Shown here one piece after another: positions 8,948 to 16,420 of a stretch of 64,000 bases of DNA. Below the pieces are notes generated by a model that did no database searches, was not told the origin of the DNA, and saw only the letters and a program-made list of their open reading frames with translations. The position numbers and the translations under genes were made by a program. Position 1 is the first letter of the stretch. The number at the start of each line of letters is the position of its first letter. This DNA comes from Asaia prunellae JCM 25354 (GTDB lineage: Bacteria; Pseudomonadota; Alphaproteobacteria; Acetobacterales; Acetobacteraceae), in the NCBI RefSeq assembly GCF_000613885.1, contig NZ_BAJV01000001.1:248001-312000 (forward strand), in the 5' to 3' direction.

Positions 8948-9325
8948 GAGAGGTAACTTATTTATATCTCCCAGACTAGGTCCTATTATCTCTTGAACGA
9001 ATATTAACACTGCACTCATTCGTATGATGCTGTTTTTGTTTCCCGGTGATAAGTGGCGGATCGCGTTTTCAGTCGACTGCACGGCAGCGCAGCACTATAA
9101 TCTGGACATCGAACCGCACTCCACAAAGTGCGATGCCCTATTACGGTCAGTACGCCTGGATATTGTGATTAATCCCCTCCCTTCGGCAAGCGTGCATTTT
9201 CGTACAACGAATTTGGAAAAGACCCGTGAAAAACAAACAGTCTTCCGTTGAAATGGCTTGGGAAACGCCATGTTTCTTTGGAACACAATATCGACTACGT
9301 CCAATGGGTCTGAAGCGGTAAAAGC
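8948..9325. other. no recognisable gene
   Basis: Between the small AT-rich frame and the repeat array. The middle (about 9020-9270) is closer to the chromosome average in composition and has short open frames on both strands, none with recognisable protein similarity or a good ribosome site. It could be remnant DNA of an old insertion, but I see no terminal repeats or transposase motif. Confidence 0.3.
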
Positions 9326-9430
9326 GTGTTGGAAGATAAAATTCTTTCCAAGACTCTGGACTATATCAAAAGCTTTATCTTCGATGACGCCCGATATATT
9401 GATGATTTAAATAAATTTTTGGATAAATGA
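9326..9430 (+). pseudogene. C-terminal remnant of an unknown gene coupled to the first exported-protein gene
   Basis: From a GTG at 9326 the frame encodes a 34-residue tail (ILSKTLDYIKSF, FDDARYIDDLNKFL) and ends with TGA at 9428-9430. That stop overlaps the ATG of the next gene as ATGA, the arrangement of translationally coupled pairs. An in-frame TGA lies just upstream, so only the tail survives. The same tail, partly frameshifted, precedes genes two and three, so it belongs to the duplicated unit. I cannot name the parent protein. Confidence 0.45.
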
Positions 9431-10074
9431 TCATGTTGTCATTATTTACTGTTATGTTCTCAATATTTTCTTTACTAATTTATTCGTCAAAATCATATGC
9501 AGAAGAAACGAAATGCTATTTTCCGGATATTCCTTCGTTTTTCGAGGGGAAAACCCTTCCGAATGGACAGCCTGCAGATCTGTCTTTTGCCGACTATCGG
9601 ACTCTTAACCCTAAAGGAGCTGCATTATTGCTGAACTGTGCTAAAACTTTGTATAAAAACGCAGATTTGTCACAGTTCAACGATGCGTCTCGAAAAAGAC
9701 TTAATCGTACCATGGATACTACTTGGCAGCTTCACAACACAGCCGCAACTGCTCAGAAAGATGGGTATATTGCTTTGGGAGGCAACTCGGATATTGGAGG
9801 TGCCAATGATTTGGGAACGATGATCATCGACTCACATAAGAAATTGGTGGCGATAGGTCTTCTCTTTAACACGAGAGATAGAATCGACGAAAACGAGAAA
9901 AACAATTATTTTTACGCGAATTTTTTATTCATTTATGATTCATCTGATTTTGTAGATAAAAAGTTTATTGCCATAAATGAAATGGATTCTATACTCAATA
10001 TAATAAATGAAAATACTTATGGTACTTTTGTTTTCGGGAACAAATATTTTTTAGGGTCCAGTCTTCGATTATAG
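9427..10074 (+). CDS. exported protein of unknown family, tandem copy 1
   Basis: 215 residues with an N-terminal signal peptide (hydrophobic core ~residues 3-22, cleavage likely after SYA). The mature part opens with CYFPDIPSF and contains LSFADYRTLNP, a helical stretch with a second Cys (LLLNCAKTLYKNA), and YIALGG...ANDLGTMIID, which looks beta-rich. The two Cys may form a periplasmic disulfide. Over the ~119-residue core it differs from copy 2 at about 15 positions. I recognise no family. DNA is AT-rich. An immunity-type or secreted accessory role is speculation from the tandem copies and the coupled upstream remnant. Confidence 0.7.
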   Translation: MIMLSLFTVMFSIFSLLIYSSKSYAEETKCYFPDIPSFFEGKTLPNGQPADLSFADYRTLNPKGAALLLNCAKTLYKNADLSQFNDASRKRLNRTMDTTWQLHNTAATAQKDGYIALGGNSDIGGANDLGTMIIDSHKKLVAIGLLFNTRDRIDENEKNNYFYANFLFIYDSSDFVDKKFIAINEMDSILNIINENTYGTFVFGNKYFLGSSLRL

Positions 10075-10384
10075 AATATACCTTTTAGCTGGTAACATTG
10101 GAAAACCGATGATGCCAAGCGAGCGTGCCTGAAGATTACCGATCTTCACTGACATCATACAGTGAGAGCAACAATACAATTCCGTCAGACCAGAACTTGC
10201 CTCTTGATCAAACAGGGCAATTACTCCTTTTCCCATCACATCACGTACAAAAGGCACTCCTACTGCAGACGATAAGATCCAGTCCGGATATCCTTCCGGA
10301 ACCTCGGATTATATCAAAAGCTTTATTCCCAGTAGCAATAGATAGATATATAGATACTCTAAGAAATGTAGTGGAGTAATAATT
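10075..10384 (+). pseudogene. spacer 1: decayed SIS-gene end and upstream-gene tail
   Basis: No intact gene. The first half (10121-10230) matches spacer 2. Bases 10229-10267 match the SIS gene near 12521-12565, in the same relative orientation as the intact gene (reverse strand). Bases 10268-10379 hold a decayed copy of the coding tail seen at 9326-9430: DYIKSF in one frame, then RYIDTLRNVVE in another, ending TAA 6 bp before copy 2. Confidence 0.6.
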
Positions 10385-11020
10385 ATGATAAAATCGTTTG
10401 TAATCGCATCTATATTGTCTTGTTATGCAATATTTCTATCTAAAACATATGCGGACGATACAAAATGCTATTTTCCGGATATTCCTTCTTTTTCCGAGGG
10501 GAAAACTCTTCCGAATGGACAGCCTGCAGATCTGTCTTTTGCCGACTATAGGACCCTTAACCCTCAGGGAGCTGCATTATTACTTAGATGTGCTAAAACT
10601 TTGTATAAAAATGCAGATTTATCACAGTTCAACGATACGTCCCGAAAGAGACTGGATCGTACCATGAATACTACCTGGCAGGAACATGACACTTCAGCAA
10701 CAGCTCAGAAAGACGGGTATATTGCTTTGGGAGGCAGCTCGAAGATTGGAAGCGCCAATGATCTGGGAACGATGATTATCGGCCCAGATAAAAAACTGGT
10801 AGCGATAGGCCTTCTTTTCAATGAAAAAGATGGCGTCGGCGACAATGAGCCGCTTAATTATTTTTCCTCGAACTTCTTATTTATTTATTATTTTACTCCA
10901 TTTGAAGATAAAAAACCCATTACTATATCCAAGATAAGTATGATAATCGATACTATCAACAAAAATATTTATGATAGATATGTATTGAACAATGAGTATT
11001 TTATAGGATCCAGATTTTAA
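10385..11020 (+). CDS. exported protein of unknown family, tandem copy 2
   Basis: 211 residues. Signal peptide MIKSFVIASILSCYAIFLSK with likely cleavage after TYA. The mature protein begins CYFPDIPSF and keeps both Cys (LLLRCAKTLYKNA), YIALGGSSKIG and ANDLGTMIIG. It is the closest relative of copy 1; the last ~60 residues diverge more than the core. The three copies, the AT-rich base composition and the better conserved core suggest the proteins have been kept, at least until recently, by selection. Function unknown. Confidence 0.7.
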   Translation: MIKSFVIASILSCYAIFLSKTYADDTKCYFPDIPSFSEGKTLPNGQPADLSFADYRTLNPQGAALLLRCAKTLYKNADLSQFNDTSRKRLDRTMNTTWQEHDTSATAQKDGYIALGGSSKIGSANDLGTMIIGPDKKLVAIGLLFNEKDGVGDNEPLNYFSSNFLFIYYFTPFEDKKPITISKISMIIDTINKNIYDRYVLNNEYFIGSRF

Positions 11021-11472
11021 TTGTAAAGCGTATCCGATATCACTGAAAGAGTGATGATGTCATGCCAAACCAGCGTACCTGAAGATCTTCGATCCTCACT
11101 GAAACCCTATAGTGAGAGCAAACATGTAATTCAGTTAGACCAGAACTTTCCTCCTGATCAAACAGGGCAATTACTCCTACTGCCTGGCTTCGGCATGCAA
11201 GGGTGGGCTCATCGGCATTCAATTACCGACAACCCTTTTGCTGTGAAGGCAGGAAGATCCGTGGTGCTGCACCACGATCGCCCCTGACCGTAAAGGAGAC
11301 CGTACTCACCTCTAGACCCAGAAAGATGGTCAGTTTTTCATCACATCACGTACAAACAGCACCTCTTCCGCAGACGATAGAATTCTTTCCGAAGCCTCGG
11401 ATTATATTAAAAGCTTTGGTCCCCGTGATAACAGATATATAGATACCCAAGTAATATATTGGAGTAATAATT
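11021..11472 (+). pseudogene. spacer 2: decayed SIS-gene end and upstream-gene tail
   Basis: No intact gene. It starts with the block shared with spacer 1 (11071-11180). Then comes a block resembling the spacer after copy 3 (11187-11250, CTGG-TTCGG-AT and ATTCA-TTACC-AC islands). Next is a clear decayed copy of the SIS gene's 3' part (11250-11370, aligned with about 12430-12565). The coding tail (DRILSEASDYIKSF, DNRYID) begins at 11373 and runs open into copy 3. About 150 bp of the SIS 3' end are missing here. Confidence 0.6.
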
Positions 11473-12111
11473 ATGATAAAATCAATAATAGCCATATCTA
11501 TGGTGTTTTCTCATATAATATTTCCGTCAAAATCATCTGCAGAAGCAAGAAATTGCTATTTTTCAGACATCCCTTCTTTTATCAAAGGAAAAACCTTGCC
11601 GACTGGAAGGGCCGCCGATCTATCATTTTCCGACTATCGAACATATAATCCCAAACAGGCCGCATTATTACTGAGATGCGCGGAAAATCTCTACAGAAAT
11701 GCTGTTTTCAAGAATTTTGATGAAGAAACGCATAAACGGCTAGATCGCACAATGGCACACGCATGGGAGGATCACAACAGTGGTCCTTCATCAACTATAG
11801 ATGGGTACATTACTTTAGGAGGCAGCTCGAAATCAGGCGCCGATATAGCTCTGGGGACATTTGTTATTGGTCCCGATAAAAACCTTGTTGCTGTGGGATT
11901 AAATCTCAACAACCTTGAAGTGGTTGACGAAGATCATTTCTCCAACGGAGTCTTTTCTGGCTTTGTCTTTATATACGATTACTATTCAGAACACCAAAAC
12001 AAAATAAAAATGCAAACCATGGAAAATATATTGAATTCTATACAAGATAGTTTTGGAGATATCTATCATTATAAAAATGTTTATTTCTTAAGATCTACAA
12101 TAAATCTCTGA
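11473..12111 (+). CDS. exported protein of unknown family, tandem copy 3
   Basis: 212 residues, signal peptide with likely cleavage after SSA. The mature part keeps NCYFSDIPSF, LSFSDYRTYNP, LLLRCAENLYRNA and GYITLGGSSKSG, but is clearly more diverged than copies 1 and 2 are from each other. It is the only copy still followed by an intact SIS gene, so it probably occupies the ancestral position. Unknown function; the two conserved Cys again suggest a disulfide-stabilised periplasmic protein. Confidence 0.7.
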   Translation: MIKSIIAISMVFSHIIFPSKSSAEARNCYFSDIPSFIKGKTLPTGRAADLSFSDYRTYNPKQAALLLRCAENLYRNAVFKNFDEETHKRLDRTMAHAWEDHNSGPSSTIDGYITLGGSSKSGADIALGTFVIGPDKNLVAVGLNLNNLEVVDEDHFSNGVFSGFVFIYDYYSEHQNKIKMQTMENILNSIQDSFGDIYHYKNVYFLRSTINL

Positions 12112-12288
12112 ATGGTGCAATAGGATATCTATCAAGCGCCAGACCAAATGGTCGCAAGACCAGTAAGTGTAACCACTCCCACCTCCTGGGTTCGGTATAA
12201 TAAAGTGAGCTTATCAGTATTCAGTTACCAACTCTCTTTTACTCTTGCAGAAGACAGGGAACAGCCTCTCATCAGGCCTGCTAGAGTA

Positions 12289-12313
12289 GCGGGGAAAATT
12301 TTCCGATCCCCGC
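12289..12313 (-). terminator. hairpin downstream of the SIS gene
   Basis: GCGGGGA (12289-12295) pairs with TCCCCGC (12307-12313); the loop contains the self-complementary GAAAATTTTC. It lies 23 bp past the SIS stop codon on the reverse strand and between convergent genes. No strong T-run follows, so it is only a candidate. The remainder of 12112-12335 is spacer of the repeat array. Confidence 0.4.
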
Positions 12314-12335
12314 CTTTCCCCATGAGGGCTACCAG

Positions 12336-13292
12336 TCAGCTGGCGAGTGTTACGACTTTCGTGAGATGGCGGGGCGCCAGCGTATCCAGTCCGTGTGCCC
12401 GGGCTACATATTCACCCAGAAGCTGCAGAACAGGCAGACAGATCAGCGGCGCCGCGCCATGATCGCCCCCGACCGGAAGAGAGACCGTGCCCGGTCCCCC
12501 AAGACCCAGCACGATGGCCCCTTTTTCCATTACATCACGGGCAAGCAGAGCCTCTTCCTCGCAGGTATCAGGATGATAGAGCATGATAACGAAAGAGCGC
12601 TCATCGATCAGACTGATCGGGCCATGGCGATATTCCAGCGGATGATGGGCCTCACTCTGGCTCAGGCTCATTTCCTGCATTTTCAGAGCGCCTTCACGCG
12701 CAACACCATAATGCGTGCCACCGCCCAGAAACACAAAATGGGAGCGGCCTCGAATCAATGCCACAAGATGAGGATCAGCCGCTTCGAGCAAGGCCGCTGC
12801 GGCTGCGATACTGTCATGGCCAATATGGATCCCTGCATAGCGTAGCCCGGCCATAAGCATGAGACTGGCTGAAGCCGTCATCACGATCCCTTCTTCAGGA
12901 TGGGTCTCGGCTTCGAATACTTCCGAGGAAATCTTCGTCAATGCGCTGCCCGGTGCGCAGGTCACACCAAGAACCTCATGTCCCGAGGCTCGTCCGGCGG
13001 AGGCAGCTGCCAGGGTCTCTGTCGATTCCCCGCTGCGCGAAAGGGCCATCAGCCGGGTTTTCATGCCTGATGGCACATAGGATGAGGCGCGACGCGTCCA
13101 CTCATTTCCTGGTACGGCCCGGGAAAGAAAACCTGCTTCGTTGAGGGCACAGGCAATACTGTCAGCAATATGGACGGAGGTACCACAACCGATAATTGCA
13201 TGCATCTGCCCCTTCTCGGGGGTGGAGTGCGGCTGTGTCAGCGCCCTCCAGAACGAAAACTGTTCGCGGATTCCACGTTCTGTCGCATTCAT
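12336..13292 (-). CDS. SIS-domain sugar-phosphate isomerase/deaminase-like protein (AgaS/GlmS-C type)
   Basis: 318 residues. Two SIS folds are visible. The first holds IIGCGTSVHIAD and the phosphate-binding SRSGEST (~residues 85-91). The second holds FLGGGTHYGVAREGALKMQEM and EAHHPLEYRHGP, matching the GlmS isomerase domain and its AgaS/FrlB relatives. No N-terminal glutaminase domain is present, so it is not full GlmS. Likely a cytoplasmic aldose-ketose isomerase or deaminase acting on an amino sugar phosphate. AGGAAGG precedes the ATG at 13292. It has no obvious amino-sugar operon here; decayed copies of its 3' end lie in the adjacent repeat array. Confidence 0.82.
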   Translation of the reverse strand: MNATERGIREQFSFWRALTQPHSTPEKGQMHAIIGCGTSVHIADSIACALNEAGFLSRAVPGNEWTRRASSYVPSGMKTRLMALSRSGESTETLAAASAGRASGHEVLGVTCAPGSALTKISSEVFEAETHPEEGIVMTASASLMLMAGLRYAGIHIGHDSIAAAAALLEAADPHLVALIRGRSHFVFLGGGTHYGVAREGALKMQEMSLSQSEAHHPLEYRHGPISLIDERSFVIMLYHPDTCEEEALLARDVMEKGAIVLGLGGPGTVSLPVGGDHGAAPLICLPVLQLLGEYVARAHGLDTLAPRHLTKVVTLAS

Positions 13293-13343
13293 CAGCCTGA
13301 CCTTCCTGTAAGACTAAGCGTTTTCTGCACGATCATGACACAA

Positions 13344-13366
13344 GCCCCCACCGCTTCCGAGGGGGC
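13344..13366 (-). terminator. hairpin downstream of the 2-hydroxyacid dehydrogenase gene
   Basis: GCCCCC (13344-13349) pairs with GGGGGC (13361-13366) around an 11-base loop, 40 bp past the reverse-strand stop at 13406. The T-rich tail is short (CTTGTG), so strength is uncertain. Confidence 0.45.
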
Positions 13367-13405
13367 GTTAAAATAATCCTTTTCATCAGGTCAGGTTCTC
13401 ATCGG

Positions 13406-14608
13406 TCAGATGTTTTCTTCCGCTCTCCCGGCAAAACCTGTTGATCCCAGATCCTTGAGCAGGGAGACATCCAGCGAAGCAAGCTCGGCAAGGCCAATCA
13501 GGGCGAGATCACGCCTGAGTTCCGTACCAAGTATGGAAACCGCCTTGTCGAGCCCCGCCCCTCCAGCCAGGGCGCAGGCCTGAAGAAAGGGACGGCCGAG
13601 CATGACTGCGTCAGCACCAAGCGCCATTGCCTTGAGCACATCTCCACCACAGCGAAAACCGCCATCAATAACGACGCTCATATTCCGCGCTGCCTTTCTG
13701 ATTTCAGGCAGAACTTCGAGCGGCGCGACGCTCGAATCAAGCAGGCGCCCGCCATGATCAGAGACGACAATACCATCCACACCGATCTTTGCCGCCTCTT
13801 CGGCATCTTCAGGACGCAGAATACCTTTCAGTATGAGCTTACCATTCCATCGCGCGCGAATATGACGGATGTGATCCCATGTGAAATCAGGAGCCCCTCC
13901 GACCGCCGCAATTTCGTTTGAAAACAGGCCCGGCCCACCCTGAGGGCGAATATTGACAATTCTGGGGTTGCGATCGCGCAGGATCGTGCGACCCAATGTT
14001 CCGAACGTCCAGCCGGGATGGCGCAATGCCCCGATTGTCGAGCGCCATTTAGGACGGATGGGCATGGAATAACCCGCACGCGTCTCGGCAATACGCTGTG
14101 CGCCGACAGGTACATCACAAGTGATCAGCAGCACCGGGTAGCCGGCTTTCTGTACCCGGTCGATCATTCCGTCGATCACAGCGAGATCGCTTGGCAGATA
14201 AGCGGCAAACCACGCGCGCGGGTTGATACGGATGATCTCTTCCAGCGGCGTGAGTGAATTGGCGGAAAGTGCGTAGAACAGATTATGCCTGTGCGCCGCC
14301 GCCGCCTCTATGCGATCGGCATCAAAGCGCGTCATGGCGGCGCCCCCTGTTGGCGCCAGACCAAAAGGCTGCGCATAGTCCTCGCCAAAAAGCGTAATTC
14401 TGGTGTTGAGAGAAGATACGTCACGCAAGCGATAAGGACGCCACAGATAGCGCTGAAATATCGCCCGATTCCGACGCAGGCTGAGCTCGGCCCCCGCACC
14501 GTTGCGAACGTATTCGTAGACTGCCTTGGGCAGATAACGCCTGACGGCCTTTTCGAAATCGCTCAACTGGTAGATATCGTGCAAACGCCGTCTGGCGGTC
14601 ATGGACAT
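13406..14608 (-). CDS. FMN-dependent alpha-hydroxyacid dehydrogenase (LldD-like)
   Basis: 400 residues from ATG 14608. GGAG is 8 bp upstream; the frame stays open to 14695, but that extension lacks a ribosome site. The (beta/alpha)8 FMN barrel is complete: FGLAPTGGAAM, LITCDVP, catalytic His in VVSDHGGRLLDSS, and VIDGGFRCGGDVLKAMALGADAVM broken into the usual phosphate-binding loops. The family oxidises L-lactate, mandelate or glycolate; LldD-type enzymes feed electrons to the membrane quinone pool, but substrate cannot be read from sequence. The motif SDHGGR rather than SNHGGR is a small departure from typical LldD. It lies at the 3' end of a leftward gene run. Confidence 0.85.
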   Translation of the reverse strand: MSMTARRRLHDIYQLSDFEKAVRRYLPKAVYEYVRNGAGAELSLRRNRAIFQRYLWRPYRLRDVSSLNTRITLFGEDYAQPFGLAPTGGAAMTRFDADRIEAAAAHRHNLFYALSANSLTPLEEIIRINPRAWFAAYLPSDLAVIDGMIDRVQKAGYPVLLITCDVPVGAQRIAETRAGYSMPIRPKWRSTIGALRHPGWTFGTLGRTILRDRNPRIVNIRPQGGPGLFSNEIAAVGGAPDFTWDHIRHIRARWNGKLILKGILRPEDAEEAAKIGVDGIVVSDHGGRLLDSSVAPLEVLPEIRKAARNMSVVIDGGFRCGGDVLKAMALGADAVMLGRPFLQACALAGGAGLDKAVSILGTELRRDLALIGLAELASLDVSLLKDLGSTGFAGRAEENI

Positions 14609-15041
14609 CGTCTTTCTCCGAAGAAAGGGAATAGGCAGAAACTGGAACCATCGCGAATAGAACGAGACAGCGCAGCTTTTTGCTTGACCGGCCATGTGTC
14701 ACGTTAAAGTGACTCCTTCTCATAGAAACCCGATGAACAGGAACTCGAACTGTCTTTGAACCCGAGGCTCCCTGGTACGAAATACCTTCAGGAGCAAGGT
14801 TCCAGTTACGCCGATAACTATCTGAAGAACAAAGATGATAGCATTGAAGACACTCTTGCCTGTTTATCTGAGGCTTTAGTGTTTTGCCTGTACACAATTG
14901 CAGACTGACGACTGGTCGATATGCCAGCAGCAAGATAGCTGCTGACATATCGTATCCGTGACATGGCCTGGTCCGGGGACTGGTGGCATGTCGCCACGCT
15001 GTCACGTCGGGGCAGAGACCTGACCGATTTCTCAGGGGATT
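14609..15041. other. 433-bp intergenic region with a long inverted repeat
   Basis: No gene is supported here. The main feature is the 14-bp inverted repeat at 14918-14951, listed separately. The part nearest 14608 must hold the leader of the 2-hydroxyacid dehydrogenase gene; I do not see a convincing -35/-10 pair. Confidence 0.4.
14918..14951. repeat. 14-bp near-perfect inverted repeat with a 6-base loop
   Basis: The arm at 14918-14931 (GATATGCCAGCAGC) pairs with 14938-14951 (GCTGCTGACATATC) with one mismatch, loop AAGATA. It lies 91 bp past the stop of the TIM-barrel gene and 310 bp upstream of the 2-hydroxyacid dehydrogenase start. It has no T-run. It may stabilise the upstream transcript's 3' end, terminate it, or be an operator. 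Confidence 0.5.
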
Positions 15042-15866
15042 CTAGGTAAAGATGAAACGCTCCATATTTTCGCGGCATATCGTCGCTGCATCAAAGATAT
15101 CAGTTTCCCAGCAGGCCGGGCTGAAAAGTTCGGCCGTCCACATGCCATCATATCCGGTCTTCCTGACGGCATCAGTCCAGGCCTGAACATCCATTTCACC
15201 CTCACCCGGCATATAAGCTCTCAGAACCGATTGATCCCACGCCTCACCCGGACGTGGAAGACGTCCATCACAGAAATGAACACCGTAGATCAGCCCGGGA
15301 TCGAGTACAGCAACATCTGCCGGCGTATTACCGGCCGCATAAAGATGCCAGAAGTCAATTACCATACCGATATTGGTTAGCCCTGCCCTGCGGATGATCT
15401 CAAGCCCCTGTTCGAGCTTTCTGAATTTGGTAAAGGCAATCACCTCAATCTGGTAACGCACATTATGCTCCAGACCGATACGACCAATCGCCTCGACGTT
15501 TTCCGTCATGATATCCATGATCGTATCATCAGATTCATGATCTATTCCATTCAGTGCCAGAATTTGCACTGTCGGACAGTCCAGTGCCTCGGCGGCAAGC
15601 GTCAGACGTCTTGCCTCATCAAGCATCTGCTGCTTCTCCTCTCCCTTATGCCGCTCGATTGAGAGCAGGGCATTTACACATCCCGTCGATAGATGGCTGG
15701 CCTTGATGGCATGAGCGAGACGTGACAGGGTACCGCCATTATCCAGATAACGTATCAGCTTGCTGGCCAGAATCTCGAGACTGTCATATCCGGTCTCACG
15801 AGCAACACGTATATCGGTCAGGAGGTTGGAATGATTGGTGGAAACACCATGAAGACCAAGAAACAT
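15042..15866 (-). CDS. sugar phosphate isomerase/epimerase-like TIM-barrel protein
   Basis: 274 residues from ATG 15866. The frame extends to a GTG at 15926, but that overlaps the upstream gene and has no ribosome site. The xylose-isomerase-like TIM barrel (AP endonuclease 2 family) is shown by metal-ligand-type strands VRYQIEVIAFTKF, IGMVIDFWHLYAAG and YGVHFCDGRLPRPG, and the final GMWTAELFSP. Members include hydroxypyruvate isomerase, inosose dehydratase and ketose 3-epimerases; which of these it is cannot be decided. It is downstream of a UPF0303 gene and a sugar porter in a leftward cluster. Confidence 0.82.
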   Translation of the reverse strand: MFLGLHGVSTNHSNLLTDIRVARETGYDSLEILASKLIRYLDNGGTLSRLAHAIKASHLSTGCVNALLSIERHKGEEKQQMLDEARRLTLAAEALDCPTVQILALNGIDHESDDTIMDIMTENVEAIGRIGLEHNVRYQIEVIAFTKFRKLEQGLEIIRRAGLTNIGMVIDFWHLYAAGNTPADVAVLDPGLIYGVHFCDGRLPRPGEAWDQSVLRAYMPGEGEMDVQAWTDAVRKTGYDGMWTAELFSPACWETDIFDAATICRENMERFIFT

Positions 15867-15909
15867 CGTTTTGTCTTTCACTAATTTGTTGGGGATAAAC
15901 CGGCAGGTA

Positions 15910-16386
15910 TCAGCAGGCTGCATCACGCAGGAGGGCCTGGATCGCGCGCACTACCAGAGCATGATCATCCTGTTCGGGCAGACCACTGACCGTAACAGCA
16001 CCGATCACCACGCCATCGACCAGCCTGACGGGAAAACTGCCACCATGATCGCAATAATCGGATTGCTGTATGAAACCCTGCTGTTCCATACGCTGGCCTG
16101 ACAGGCGATTGACCGCACCGACATGCAGACTTGCTTTCCAGCTGCGCAGCACTGTATTGCGCTTGCGCCAGATCCACTCCAGATTTTCCGGACACGAACC
16201 AGGAAGAGCCGCCAGAAAAACCTGCTGCCCGAAAGCAAATACTTCCATGGCAACAGGCGCCTTGTTCTCGATAGCAAGACGTCTGAGTATCATACCCAGT
16301 GCCCAACCATCATCATGGCTGAATTTTGCAAAGCGGCATATTTCTTCTTGCTGGATATAATCGGCAAGAAGCTGGGAATCATTCAT
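15910..16386 (-). CDS. UPF0303/HbpS-like (GlcG-type fold) protein
   Basis: 158 residues from ATG 16386, preceded by GAAGGA. It matches the UPF0303 (YBR137W-like) pattern: an N-terminal helix (LLADYIQQEE), then DGWALGMILRRLAIENKAPVA, the conserved RKRNTV and DYCDHGGSFPVRL. A C-terminal GAVTVSGLPEQDDHALVV follows. Proteins of this fold are often annotated as haem-binding or heme-degrading, but in this family that is not proven. Its place between two sugar genes suggests a metabolic accessory role. Confidence 0.8.
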   Translation of the reverse strand: MNDSQLLADYIQQEEICRFAKFSHDDGWALGMILRRLAIENKAPVAMEVFAFGQQVFLAALPGSCPENLEWIWRKRNTVLRSWKASLHVGAVNRLSGQRMEQQGFIQQSDYCDHGGSFPVRLVDGVVIGAVTVSGLPEQDDHALVVRAIQALLRDAAC

Positions 16387-16420
16387 GATTATTTCCTTCA
16401 GGAAGCAGGAAAGAGTATTG

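Larger units (their letters stand above)
9326..12570 (+). repeat. tandem triplication: exported-protein gene plus 3' piece of the SIS gene
   Basis: Three units follow one another. Each has a short coding tail (motif ILS...DYIKSF...RYID), then an exported-protein gene (9427, 10385, 11473), then a spacer, then a stretch matching the 3' end of the SIS gene. Spacers 1 and 2 share sequence around 10121-10230 and 11071-11180. Spacer 2 (11187-11250) also matches the spacer after gene 3 (about 12185-12245). The SIS-like pieces at about 10229-10267 and 11267-11370 match 12455-12565. Only the third unit runs into an intact SIS gene. The simplest history is repeated tandem duplication of one segment whose right end lay inside the SIS gene near 12565, followed by decay. 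Confidence 0.8.

Noticed and set aside
9018-9300. Insertion-sequence remnant before the repeat array
   Set aside because: Composition is mixed and small frames exist on both strands, but I find no transposase motif, terminal inverted repeats or target duplication.
9427-12111. Assignment of the three exported proteins to a known immunity family (for example Tai4-type)
   Set aside because: Tandem copies and signal peptides fit, but the sequence motifs do not match what I know of those families; left as unknown.
9326-12570. CRISPR array
   Set aside because: Repeat units are about 1 kb, diverged and coding; there are no short identical repeats with unique spacers.
12336-13292. Full glutamine:fructose-6-phosphate aminotransferase (GlmS)
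   Set aside because: Only the two SIS domains are present; there is no N-terminal glutaminase domain with its catalytic Cys.
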